Below are positions 26,316 through 34,465 of a stretch of 52,794 bases of DNA, one piece after another; the first letter of the stretch is position 1; the number at the start of each line of letters is the position of its first letter. The stretch spans positions 1 to 52,794 of the forward strand of contig BHEP01000017.1 of assembly GCA_003851245.1 (NCBI GenBank), given 5' to 3'. The notes under the pieces are model-generated. The model made no database searches and was not told the DNA's origin. It worked only from the letters and a program-made list of their open reading frames with translations. The position numbers and the translations under genes were made by a program. Source of the stretch: Bacteroidales bacterium. Its GTDB lineage: Bacteria; Bacteroidota; Bacteroidia; Bacteroidales; Azobacteroidaceae.

Positions 26316-27350
26316 CCTGCTATGCTGGTCGTAGACAACGCCAAACTGCCCTGCGGCAATTCCCTGTATCTTATCGTCGGAGGCTATGCTATACAAATCG
26401 CCTATCCTGCTTATCTTGCCCTGAGTAAATTCGGGGGTGTGGCGAATTTTGAAAGTGATGTCTCTCTCTCCATCAAACTCCCCCCAGGGATCTTCTGTGA
26501 TAAAATCGAAACCCTGTAGATTGATGGTTTTCCCATATTGCATGGCGGGGTCATAGCCCTTGGCAACATATACAATATTTTCATCAACATCTTTTTTTAT
26601 AACAAACCAAGGCCCCCCGCTCAAACCCAAGCCCTTGCGCTGACCTATGGTGTGAAACCAGTAGCCCTGATGCTCACCTACAATGGCATTCGTCTCTATA
26701 TCAATTATTTTTCCCCTAAGCTCTCCCAAATAGCGCCTGATAAAATCGTTGTAGTTGATTTTTCCTAAAAAACAAATGCCCTGACTATCCTTGCGCTGTG
26801 CACTTGGAAGTCCCTGCGCTTGAGCTATGATGCGTACCTCCGACTTGGGAAGCATGCCAATGGGAAACATAAGCTTAGAAATTTGTAAGTAATCTACCTG
26901 CCCCAAAAAATAAGTCTGATCCTTGGCCTTGTCTACAGCCGTCGAAAGATAGGTTTTCCCCTCAATAATACTTGTGGAAGCATAGTGGCCTGTAGCTATC
27001 TTGTCGAAGGCATGTCCCCATTTTTGCTCGAAGCAGCCAAATTTGATGAGCTTGTTGCACATCATATCCGGATTGGGAGTCAGGCCCCGCTTGACGGCAT
27101 CAATGGTGTAGCTCACCACATTCTCCCAATACTCCTCATGAAGAGAAACTATCTCAAAGCGGCAGCCATATTTTTTTGCAATATAGGAAGTTATCTCTAT
27201 GTCTTCTTCGGCAGGGCAATCGATATACCCATGCTCGTCTTCCATACCTATCTTTATATAGAAAATGCTAGGGTCATAGCCTGCTTCTTTTAGTTGGTGC
27301 ACTACCACCGAACTGTCTACTCCCCCCGAAACTAATGCTGCAATATTCAT
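26286..27350 (-). CDS. mnmA: tRNA-specific 2-thiouridylase MnmA
   Basis: This cytoplasmic enzyme of about 354 residues adds sulfur to U34 of tRNA-Lys, -Glu and -Gln. The ATP-pyrophosphatase loop is [11 protein letters not shown] at residues 5-15. The first catalytic Cys is in [14 protein letters not shown] and the second in [15 protein letters not shown], so both are kept. The C-terminal barrel includes [27 protein letters not shown] -7 box at 27378-27385 overlaps an upstream ATG at 27380, so the start at 27350 is the likely one. It is transcribed alone. Confidence 0.94.
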   Translation of the reverse strand: MNIAALVSGGVDSSVVVHQLKEAGYDPSIFYIKIGMEDEHGYIDCPAEEDIEITSYIAKKYGCRFEIVSLHEEYWENVVSYTIDAVKRGLTPNPDMMCNKLIKFGCFEQKWGHAFDKIATGHYASTSIIEGKTYLSTAVDKAKDQTYFLGQVDYLQISKLMFPIGMLPKSEVRIIAQAQGLPSAQRKDSQGICFLGKINYNDFIRRYLGELRGKIIDIETNAIVGEHQGYWFHTIGQRKGLGLSGGPWFVIKKDVDENIVYVAKGYDPAMQYGKTINLQGFDFITEDPWGEFDGERDITFKIRHTPEFTQGKISRIGDLYSIASDDKIQGIAAGQFGVVYDQHSRLCLGSGMII

Positions 27351-27377
27351 ACGCGGATACAAATTGTTTTGTTGGCA

Positions 27378-27385
27378 CAAAATTA
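27378..27385 (-). promoter_or_regulatory. Candidate -7 box for mnmA
   Basis: The minus strand reads TAATTTTG, 28 bases upstream of the preferred start codon. A TTG at the correct spacing is missing. Confidence 0.4.
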
Positions 27386-27423
27386 CATCGTTTTTGCTGA
27401 AATGTCCCCATCTTTAGCAAAAA

Positions 27424-27452
27424 AAACCGCCCGATATTTTCGGGCGGTTTTT
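27424..27452 (-). terminator. Strong bidirectional terminator
   Basis: A stem ACCGCCCGA/TCGGGCGGT with a short AT loop is flanked by A and T runs. It lies 50 bases beyond the stop of the sorting-domain relic and probably ended that gene's transcript. Confidence 0.8.
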
Positions 27453-27502
27453 TTAGTAAGTGATATTGCTATCCTTGATAGCTCATTGGCAAATATATAG
27501 GC

Positions 27503-27720
27503 TTATTTTACAATGATTTTTTCCGTTTTCATCTCTCCATTGTTTAGCTGCACGCCGACAAGGTAAATACCTGTAGGGAGGCTTAATTCTTGATCACTAA
27601 TATAGAGCACATCGTCTTTACTCGAATCGCCACCTGTAGATTTCACTATATAGTTGGAAGTTCCTGTAATCAGCGCGGGAGGGCCGTATGCGTTTGCCCT
27701 GCTATCGACACGTTTCGCAT
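27503..27720 (-). pseudogene. C-terminal relic of a T9SS-exported protein (type A sorting domain)
   Basis: A minus-strand frame ends at TAA 27503 and reads back through LPTGIYLVGVQLNNGEMKTE and a KIIVK end. That is the closing strand pair of a type A T9SS C-terminal domain (pattern PxGxYxVxxxxNG...KIxxx). The usual opening YPNP motif is missing. Above about 27690 the frame stays open but no longer looks like a secreted protein, so the junction with foreign or deleted DNA lies there. A terminator follows in the proper place. The rest of the gene is gone. Confidence 0.6.
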
Positions 27721-28029
27721 AATGCCTTATGCAGCAAGCCTGTAGCCTTCTGCAGCTCTAGAGAAATTGTCGGCAGGCTTACTTTACAGAATGGGGTACA
27801 TGTCTTCGTTTAAAAACAAGTCCTGTGAGGGCTTTGTATCTGTCTTTGATTTTTATGTGTAAGTTAAATGGGGAAAGATTTTTTTTTGGTATACTTTTTG
27901 CCACTTTTTACCTTGTATTTTCAATGCCACATGCAAGAATGTGGTTTTTGCCTCAAACAGGCATCGTTGATCTTATATATTTTGATTCTTACTTCTTGCT
28001 TTATGATAATTTAATAATAATTTTAAACT
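27721..28029. other. Gap upstream of the GLUG-repeat gene
   Basis: This stretch has no convincing gene. A hairpin CCACAT/ATGTGG followed by five T residues (27927-27949, plus strand) resembles a weak terminator with no clear upstream transcript. No exact TAnnTTTG box is found before the large gene at 28030. Confidence 0.35.
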
Positions 28030-31000
28030 ATGAAACGAAAAATTTTACTCGTAATTGCTCTATTCTTAATTCTTACAACAGGGAAGTCGTGGGCCGCTGC
28101 TGGAGATAGTGCCGCAGATCCAATATTGATTGGTACATTTGCACAGCTTCAATCGGCTACAGGCATCAAATACTATCGCCTTACTGCCAGTCTTGTCGCA
28201 GCGTTTTCTATAAGCTTATTCCGAGGGCACCTTGATGGAGACATGCATACAATAACAAATTCAACCGGAGGGTCTGTATTTACCCAAACAAATGGGGGGT
28301 CTATTAAAAACCTCAGAGTTACTGGTAATTTTAATGTTGTATCCAGTAGCAATGTAGGTATCTTGGTTGGAACATCCACCAATACAAGTTTTGAGTTTTG
28401 CGAAATCTCTGGTAGCCTTACTCTTACTGGAGGTGTCAATGTTGGGGGTATGGTAGGTGAAGCCACTGGAGGGTCTATTGATCAATGTTATTCTACGGCC
28501 AATATTACTACTGCAAGCGGCAGTAATATTGGCGGCTTGATAGGTTCTAGTTCTGCTACTATTACCAATTCTTATTCTACGGCCAATATTACTACTGCAA
28601 GCGGCAGTAATATTGGCGGCTTGGTAGGTTCTAGTTCTGCTACTATTACCAATTCTTATGCCACAGGAGATGTTACTACTGAAATCGGCAGTGATATTGG
28701 CGGCTTGGTAGGTTCTAGTTCTGCTACTATTACCAATTCTTATGCCACAGGAGATGTTACAGGTACTATTTCTTCAAGTAATGCTGCTGGTCTTGTGGGG
28801 TTAAATACAGGTGATATCTTAGATTGTATGGCTGCCAATGGCAGTGTAGGAGTTTCTGGCAATTTAGGTGCTGCTGCTCGCATTGCCAATGAAGGTACAG
28901 TGACGGATTGCATCGCAAATTCTGCAATGACTGTTAATGGCTCAATAGTATCTACAAGTGACTATAATGGCACAGATAAAACAAGTACGGAGCTAATGCT
29001 TGCTAGTACATATTCTACTTCTTGGGGAACAGGCTGGGCAATTTTCTCAGGTCAAACCTACCCCCTGTTGGCTGAGTTTTTGATTTACCCAGCTCCTTAT
29101 CTGAATAACGTAGTTTGTAGTAATGTTACTACATCAACAAATTATACTATGAAAGGATATCACCCTAATGCTACATATTCATACACTCTGAAGGCTTCGG
29201 GAGGAGGAGCGATAAGCTCCCCAGTGGCCGAACAATTAGTGGCAGCTATTACTAGTTATACAGCTACAACCCCTAAAGCAATCACTACTCAGATAGATGC
29301 TGAGATGAGAACTTATTTTAATAATGTGGGAGCAACATATCTTGGCGGAGCTGAATTTACAAGAACTAGCACTATTGGTAGAGTACGTCCTGATCCTACT
29401 GCAGACCTTATAGCTGCTGATACTACTCTTTGCTATGGGAGTAATCCCTTGCTGGATAGCGCAAGAATAAAGATTCTCCTTACAGGAACAGCACCTTTTG
29501 TTTTTCATTACACCAAGGATGGGTCTTCTGCTGAAAGAACAGCAACATCAGGAAGTCTTACCAATCTTGGAGGACTATATAATGTTGATGAATTTAGGGA
29601 AAGGCCAAACCCAGTAGTTGAAGTGGGATCCATACGTGGAGGTGCTAAGCATACAACTACTCTTTATAATCTGGATAATAGTATTAAAGTTACCGACTTA
29701 TATGCTTGTTCAAATGGAGTTACAAGCCCATTAACTAGGCCTGATACTGTCTATTACAACCCTCGTCCTATTGTCAAGTTTCCTTACTTGAAATGGCACA
29801 ATGGTTTAAATGTTCAAGGCGATAGTTTCCACCAAGATACAATTGTTTGCAACCAAGATATTGTGAATAAGTTGGTTTTTGAGAGTGTTAATATTGATTA
29901 TACGCATAAAGCAAATATGAGTTTTTCTTGGGTTTGGATAAATCCAAGCTTCACTGTTCAAGCTTTTGGAAGTCCTAGTCGTCCAAATGAAAATGTCACT
30001 GCAATTGGTATGATTGAGACCTCTGGTTGGAGTTCTATTCCTGAGTTCGTGGCTAAAAATGCTTCCGATAGTGTTATGAAAAGCTATATACGAGTAACAC
30101 CTTACTACACCAATGATCGAGGAGGTCGTTGTGCGGGAGGTATTGGTATTGGCAACTATGGTGCTAATGATGATGGTCAGTATGGTGTTATTGATTTCGG
30201 CATCACAGTCAATCCTACCCCCAATGTAAAGATAGTAGCCCTTCACGACACAGTATGTAACCAGTATCAGACACGCCTCATTTCTTTGTCTACACAGATA
30301 AAAACAGGCTTAGACACCGTATATTACGAGTGGAGAGATTACCAACCACATCTTCTTACTGGCGTCTTGAAAGATACAATTACTAGGGAGCTGCTAACGG
30401 GCAATGTAAGTATCTTTCCGTCTTATGTGGCACATAACAACTACAAATATAGCGTGGATGATAGCATCAGGATAAGGCCGTATTTTAAAAACCGTATTAT
30501 CTGCTCCTCTCTTTATGATGGCTACAATCCTGATTTTACAGGTATGTCAATTACAGATATTGCTGCGGCAAAGGCTAAGAAAGCAGCTTTGGGAAAATCT
30601 GAAATTACCGATACAATGACGGTGATTCGTATTCATCCCACAACGACCATAGAAATTCAGCCTGTGGGAGGTGAATTTTGTTTCCTAACAAAGAAACAGA
30701 TTTTCGTTAGAAGCTATGGTTCGGGCTTGAAGCACCAATGGTATTTCAGTGCCAACAACAATAATAATTTTGAGCCCTTGCAAGATTCAATAAGCCCATA
30801 CCTCGTTGCAGATCGCACCGGCTACTACTACATGCATATCGATAGCGACTGCGAAACCCGCATCAGCGATACCATACTTCTTAAGTTTGGTGTGGCTCCC
30901 ATTTTCTACAAAAACTTAGAAGCCAATGTTGGTCTCTGTGAGGGAAGCGACTATACCTTCAAGGTGGAGTCCGATGCCCTGGCTTATCAGTGGTATGTCG

Positions 31001-31716
31001 ATGGAGATTCAGTCCCTGGAGCTACCAGCGATTCATTTCTTGTACAAAACATGCAGGTGGAAATCGACTACAATAGATACTCGGTATTGGGAACTAGCTT
31101 TTGCGACAACCATTCAAGCATGAGTGCCGTATCCCGCCTCTGGGTGGTAGAGCCCTTGGAATTGCCCCTTAGCTTTGTAGATGTGCCAGATGTGGCAGTG
31201 GTGGGCACTCTCTACAAGATAGAGATTGGTCAGCCTGGTTTTTATGGCTACACCGATGCTACTCATTATAGGTGGAGCTTCGGCAATGAGAATGCTGTAT
31301 TTATTAAGGGCGAAGGCTCGCAGCTGCAAGCAACATATGTTACCTTTGGCCCAGTTCCTATGTCGGATACCCTATATTTTGAAATGTCGCACCCATGCTC
31401 ATCCGGCGAGGAAGGAGGTCTTTACAAGGCTAAAAAATATATAGAACTTGTAGATATAAGTTCAGGCATAGACGAGGTAGGAGCGCAAACTATTGCCGTT
31501 TACCCCAATCCCGTAAGTGACAACTTGCATATTGAGAGTGATGCCGCCATAGTGTCGGTTCAGGTCAATGACCTTAATGGTCGCTTGATTTACTCTAAGA
31601 GCAATATAGGACAAAGAGAACTTGTATTGGATGCCAGCACATGGAGCAAGGGAAGCTATCTGATAAAAGTAATTACTGCCAGCGACAGTAGAACGCATAA
31701 GCTGATTAAAGAGTAA
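28030..31716 (+). CDS. Large GLUG-repeat surface protein with T9SS sorting domain
   Basis: This 1228-residue secreted protein has a Sec signal peptide at about 1-22 (ending KSWA-A). Residues about 90-290 hold GLUG-type repeats, each with an NIGGLVG and a NSYATGDV core. Four are nearly identical and encoded by an 84-base tandem repeat (28489-28772). Residues about 380-1120 are beta-rich, Ig-like segments with spaced Cys residues (CSNGV, CNQDIV, CNQYQT, CEGSDY). The end, from YPNPVSDN near 1158 to SYLIKV and HKLIKE, is a type A T9SS C-terminal domain. It would be exported through the PorP/GldKLMN apparatus encoded in the same window and held on or released from the cell surface. An adhesin-like role is suggested by the repeats but not proven. 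Confidence 0.85.
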   Translation: MKRKILLVIALFLILTTGKSWAAAGDSAADPILIGTFAQLQSATGIKYYRLTASLVAAFSISLFRGHLDGDMHTITNSTGGSVFTQTNGGSIKNLRVTGNFNVVSSSNVGILVGTSTNTSFEFCEISGSLTLTGGVNVGGMVGEATGGSIDQCYSTANITTASGSNIGGLIGSSSATITNSYSTANITTASGSNIGGLVGSSSATITNSYATGDVTTEIGSDIGGLVGSSSATITNSYATGDVTGTISSSNAAGLVGLNTGDILDCMAANGSVGVSGNLGAAARIANEGTVTDCIANSAMTVNGSIVSTSDYNGTDKTSTELMLASTYSTSWGTGWAIFSGQTYPLLAEFLIYPAPYLNNVVCSNVTTSTNYTMKGYHPNATYSYTLKASGGGAISSPVAEQLVAAITSYTATTPKAITTQIDAEMRTYFNNVGATYLGGAEFTRTSTIGRVRPDPTADLIAADTTLCYGSNPLLDSARIKILLTGTAPFVFHYTKDGSSAERTATSGSLTNLGGLYNVDEFRERPNPVVEVGSIRGGAKHTTTLYNLDNSIKVTDLYACSNGVTSPLTRPDTVYYNPRPIVKFPYLKWHNGLNVQGDSFHQDTIVCNQDIVNKLVFESVNIDYTHKANMSFSWVWINPSFTVQAFGSPSRPNENVTAIGMIETSGWSSIPEFVAKNASDSVMKSYIRVTPYYTNDRGGRCAGGIGIGNYGANDDGQYGVIDFGITVNPTPNVKIVALHDTVCNQYQTRLISLSTQIKTGLDTVYYEWRDYQPHLLTGVLKDTITRELLTGNVSIFPSYVAHNNYKYSVDDSIRIRPYFKNRIICSSLYDGYNPDFTGMSITDIAAAKAKKAALGKSEITDTMTVIRIHPTTTIEIQPVGGEFCFLTKKQIFVRSYGSGLKHQWYFSANNNNNFEPLQDSISPYLVADRTGYYYMHIDSDCETRISDTILLKFGVAPIFYKNLEANVGLCEGSDYTFKVESDALAYQWYVDGDSVPGATSDSFLVQNMQVEIDYNRYSVLGTSFCDNHSSMSAVSRLWVVEPLELPLSFVDVPDVAVVGTLYKIEIGQPGFYGYTDATHYRWSFGNENAVFIKGEGSQLQATYVTFGPVPMSDTLYFEMSHPCSSGEEGGLYKAKKYIELVDISSGIDEVGAQTIAVYPNPVSDNLHIESDAAIVSVQVNDLNGRLIYSKSNIGQRELVLDASTWSKGSYLIKVITASDSRTHKLIKE
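28489..28772 (+). repeat. 84-bp in-frame tandem repeat in the GLUG protein
   Basis: Units begin at 28489, 28573, 28657 and 28741, exactly 84 bases (28 codons) apart. The first two are almost base-for-base identical; the third and the partial fourth differ at a few sites. The identity suggests recent copying and possible length variation by slippage or recombination. Confidence 0.85.
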
Positions 31717-31768
31717 TTTATAGGGCCAGAAAAGCAAAGTCTGGTTTTAATTACTATATTTAAAATGC

Positions 31769-31808
31769 TAATAAGAGGCGAATCAGATTAATTTCTGATT
31801 CGCCTCTT
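31769..31808. terminator. Hairpin after the GLUG gene
   Basis: A 14-base near-perfect stem (AGAGGCGAATCAGA and its complement) with a small AT loop lies between the large gene and ffh. It lacks a clear T run, so it may end transcription inefficiently. The -33 TTG of ffh starts near its base. Confidence 0.6.
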
Positions 31809-31836
31809 GCGCTTTGCTGCTTTTGTTGTACTTTTG
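31807..31836 (+). promoter_or_regulatory. Promoter of ffh-folD
   Basis: TTG (31807-31809), a 19-base spacer and TACTTTTG (31829-31836) match the consensus, 62 bases upstream of the ffh start. Confidence 0.7.
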
Positions 31837-31898
31837 CAAGACCGATATAGGCATTTTGCCATTCATGGATATAATTTATAATTCGTAAAACTTCAAAT

Positions 31899-33218
31899 AT
31901 GTTTGAAAATTTAAGTGAAAGATTAGATCGTTCGTTTAAACTCCTAAAAGGGGAGGGAAAAATAACGGAAATAAATGTTGCAGAAACACTTAAAGATGTG
32001 CGTAAGGCCCTTTTGGATGCCGATGTAAACTATAAGGTAGCCAAGCAATTTGCCGATACGGTGAAGGTAAAAGCCATGGGTCAAAATGTGCTTACAGCTG
32101 TTAAGCCTGCCCAATTGATGGTGAAGATAGTGCATGACGAACTTGCCGCCCTCATGGGAGGAAGCATCGTAGAACTCAACCTTACGGGCAATCCCTCGGT
32201 GGTGCTGATGTCGGGGCTGCAAGGCTCAGGAAAAACAACCTTTTCGGGCAAGTTGGCAAAAATGCTCAAGGAAAAAAAATCTAAAAATCCTCTTCTTGTG
32301 GCCTGCGATGTTTATAGGCCCGCCGCAGTAGAGCAATTGCGAGTTTTGGGAGCGCAAATAGGAGTGCCCGTTTATACCGAAGAGGATTGTAAGGATCCCG
32401 TAAAAATAGCCCTCAATGGAATAAAGCAGGGCAAGGCTGATGGCAATGATGTAATTATTATAGATACCGCTGGCCGACTGGCTGTTGATGAGCAGATGAT
32501 GAAGGAGATAGAAGCCATAAAGGCCGCTATCAAGCCCGACGAGATATTGTTTGTCGTAGATGCCATGACGGGGCAAGATGCTGTAAATACAGCCAAGGAG
32601 TTTAATGAGCGACTAAATTTTGATGGAGTAGTACTCACCAAGCTCGATGGAGATACCCGAGGAGGTGCAGCCCTATCAATTCGCACGGTTGTAGACAAGC
32701 CTATAAAATTTGTGGGAACAGGAGAAAAAATGGATGCCATAGATCCATTCCATCCCGAACGTATGGCCGACCGCATACTTGGAATGGGCGATATAGTGTC
32801 GTTGGTAGAGCGAGCTCAAGAGCAATACGATGAGGAAGAGGCAAAAAGATTGCAAAAAAAGATTGCAAAAAATCAATTTGATTTTAACGACTTCCTCTCA
32901 CAAATTCACCAAATAAAGAAAATGGGGAACCTCAAGGAATTGGCATCAATGATTCCCGGCGTAGGAAAGGCTATGAAGGATATTGATATTGATGACAATG
33001 CATTCAAAAGTATTGAGGCTATTATATATTCTATGACGACCAAAGAAAGGGAGCATCCCGAAATTCTCAATGGAACGCGCAGGTCAAGAATTGCCAAAGG
33101 CAGTGGCACCAATGTAGTAGAGGTCAATAAGCTGCTAAAACAATTTGAAGAAACACGCAAAATGATGAAAATGATGACTTCCTCAAAAATGCCAGGAAAA
33201 AATATGATGAGGAGATAA
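31899..33218 (+). CDS. ffh: Signal recognition particle protein Ffh
   Basis: This 439-residue GTPase targets nascent membrane proteins with SRP RNA and FtsY. The N domain covers about 1-95. The G domain has GLQGSGKTTFSGKLA near 105, DTAGRLA near 190 and TKLDGDTRGGA near 245. The methionine-rich M domain begins near 300 and ends KMMKMMTSSKMPGKNMMRR. The length is a little short of the 450-480 usual in other phyla but normal for Bacteroidota. folD follows 17 bases later. The SRP RNA gene is not in the window as far as I can see. Confidence 0.96.
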   Translation: MFENLSERLDRSFKLLKGEGKITEINVAETLKDVRKALLDADVNYKVAKQFADTVKVKAMGQNVLTAVKPAQLMVKIVHDELAALMGGSIVELNLTGNPSVVLMSGLQGSGKTTFSGKLAKMLKEKKSKNPLLVACDVYRPAAVEQLRVLGAQIGVPVYTEEDCKDPVKIALNGIKQGKADGNDVIIIDTAGRLAVDEQMMKEIEAIKAAIKPDEILFVVDAMTGQDAVNTAKEFNERLNFDGVVLTKLDGDTRGGAALSIRTVVDKPIKFVGTGEKMDAIDPFHPERMADRILGMGDIVSLVERAQEQYDEEEAKRLQKKIAKNQFDFNDFLSQIHQIKKMGNLKELASMIPGVGKAMKDIDIDDNAFKSIEAIIYSMTTKEREHPEILNGTRRSRIAKGSGTNVVEVNKLLKQFEETRKMMKMMTSSKMPGKNMMRR

Positions 33219-33235
33219 AATAAATTTTTTTTACT

Positions 33236-34129
33236 ATGAAAATAATAGATGGAAAATTAATTGCAGCGCAAATAAAAGAAGAGATTGCACAAGAAGTTAG
33301 AGAAATGCTTGCTGCCGGACAAAAGCGTCCGCATCTGGCGGCAATATTGGTGGGTCATGATGGGGGTAGTGAAACCTACGTCAGTTCAAAGGTAAAAACC
33401 TGCGAGGAGGTAGGCTTTAAATCCACACTCCTACACTTTGAATCCGATATTACCGAAGAGGCTCTTTTGCAGCAGATAGACTTGCTGAATAAGGATGCCG
33501 ATGTCGATGGTTTTATCGTGCAACTCCCATTGCCCAAGCACATTTCCGATCAGAAAGTGATAGAAGCCATAGATTATCGCAAGGATGTCGATGGTTTTCA
33601 TCCCATCAATGTAGGGAAGGTATCTATTGGTCTTCCGGCCTTTGTTTCGGCAACGCCTGCGGGAATATTAGAGCTATTCAAGCGCTACGAGATTCCTACC
33701 TCGGGCAAGCACTGTGTTATTTTGGGGAGGAGCAATATTGTGGGTAAGCCTATGGCTGCCTTGATGATGCAAAAAACACTTCCTGGAGACTCTACGGTGA
33801 CTGTTTGCCATAGCAGCACGCCCAATATAAAAGAAATTTGCTTGCAGGCCGATATTATTGTTGCCGCCCTCGGTAGCCCTGAGTTTTTGAAGGCCGATAT
33901 GGTAAAAAAAGGAGCCGTTGTTATTGATGTGGGCACCAGCCGCGTGGCTTCAGACAAAACAAAGTCGGGATTCCGCCTTGTGGGCGATGTAAAGTTCGAT
34001 GAGGTTGCCCCTCTATGCTCGTATATTACTCCTGTTCCAGGGGGAGTAGGGCCGATGACAATTATCTCTTTGATGCGCAACACCCTTTTGGCAGGAAAGA
34101 AGAGCCTATTAAATAAAGATAGCAAATAA
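33236..34129 (+). CDS. folD: Methylenetetrahydrofolate dehydrogenase/cyclohydrolase FolD
   Basis: This 297-residue bifunctional enzyme interconverts 5,10-methylene- and 10-formyl-tetrahydrofolate in the cytoplasm. The signatures are present: [16 protein letters not shown] with the catalytic Lys, [11 protein letters not shown], the Rossmann motif [16 protein letters not shown] and [12 protein letters not shown] near the C-terminus. The length is typical. It is co-transcribed with ffh by spacing. The tRNA-His gene begins 80 bases after its stop but has a promoter of its own. Confidence 0.95.
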   Translation: MKIIDGKLIAAQIKEEIAQEVREMLAAGQKRPHLAAILVGHDGGSETYVSSKVKTCEEVGFKSTLLHFESDITEEALLQQIDLLNKDADVDGFIVQLPLPKHISDQKVIEAIDYRKDVDGFHPINVGKVSIGLPAFVSATPAGILELFKRYEIPTSGKHCVILGRSNIVGKPMAALMMQKTLPGDSTVTVCHSSTPNIKEICLQADIIVAALGSPEFLKADMVKKGAVVIDVGTSRVASDKTKSGFRLVGDVKFDEVAPLCSYITPVPGGVGPMTIISLMRNTLLAGKKSLLNKDSK

Positions 34130-34164
34130 ATACGAAAGAAGCAATTTTTTTTGAACAAAAAGGC

Positions 34165-34195
34165 TTGCATAATGCAAAAAAAATACCTATCTTTG
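34165..34195 (+). promoter_or_regulatory. Promoter of tRNA-His
   Basis: TTG (34165-34167), a 20-base spacer and TATCTTTG (34188-34195) lie 15 bases upstream of the mature tRNA. This is one of the clearest consensus matches in the window. Confidence 0.75.
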
Positions 34196-34209
34196 CACCG
34201 CAAAACATG

Positions 34210-34283
34210 GTGATTGTAGCTCAGTTGGTTAGAGCGCTTGATTGTGGTTCAAGAGGTCGCGGGTTCGAAACCCGTCTTTCACC
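34210..34283 (+). tRNA. tRNA-His (anticodon GTG)
   Basis: A full cloverleaf is present. The D arm is GCTCAGTTGGTTAGAGC, the anticodon arm is CTTGA-TTGTGGT-TCAAG with GTG at 34244-34246, and the T arm is GCGGG-TTCGAAA-CCCGT. The base before position 1 is G (34209) and the discriminator is C, both identity marks of tRNA-His. The acceptor stem pairs GTGATTG with CTTTCAC, which leaves two adjacent U-U mismatches at pairs 5-68 and 6-67. The full CCA end is not encoded. Confidence 0.93.
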
Positions 34284-34289
34284 CATACG

Positions 34290-34335
34290 AAATAGCCTCA
34301 AATAAAAGTTTATAAACTTTTATTTGAGGCTATTT
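34290..34335 (+). terminator. 46-base palindromic terminator after tRNA-His
   Basis: AATAGCCTCAAATAAAAG and its exact complement form a stem of up to 22 pairs with almost no loop, ending in TATTTTG. It follows the tRNA by 7 bases. The near-perfect symmetry would let it act in both directions. Confidence 0.7.
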
Positions 34336-34360
34336 TGTTCTTTATAGAGGTCTCTGTTGT

Positions 34361-34402
34361 GTTTCACCCCCCCTAGATAGCATGTATCGCCCTTTCAGGG
34401 CT
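34361..34402. repeat. REP-like element, copy B
   Basis: Read on the minus strand it starts AGCCCTGAAAGGGCGATAC and continues through CTATCTAGGG to TGAAACAC. It matches copy C at 52599 closely in the first half. Its second hairpin is degraded into a run of seven G residues. Confidence 0.55.
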
Positions 34403-34465
34403 TTTTTATGAACTGTGCTGTAATAGTTGGTATGCCGCCCCAACTTGCTGTTTTTTTAAAAGTCC

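Noticed and set aside
27825..28109. A 94-codon plus-strand frame overlapping the start of the GLUG gene
   Set aside because: It overlaps the signal peptide of a well-supported gene in another frame and shows no family feature.
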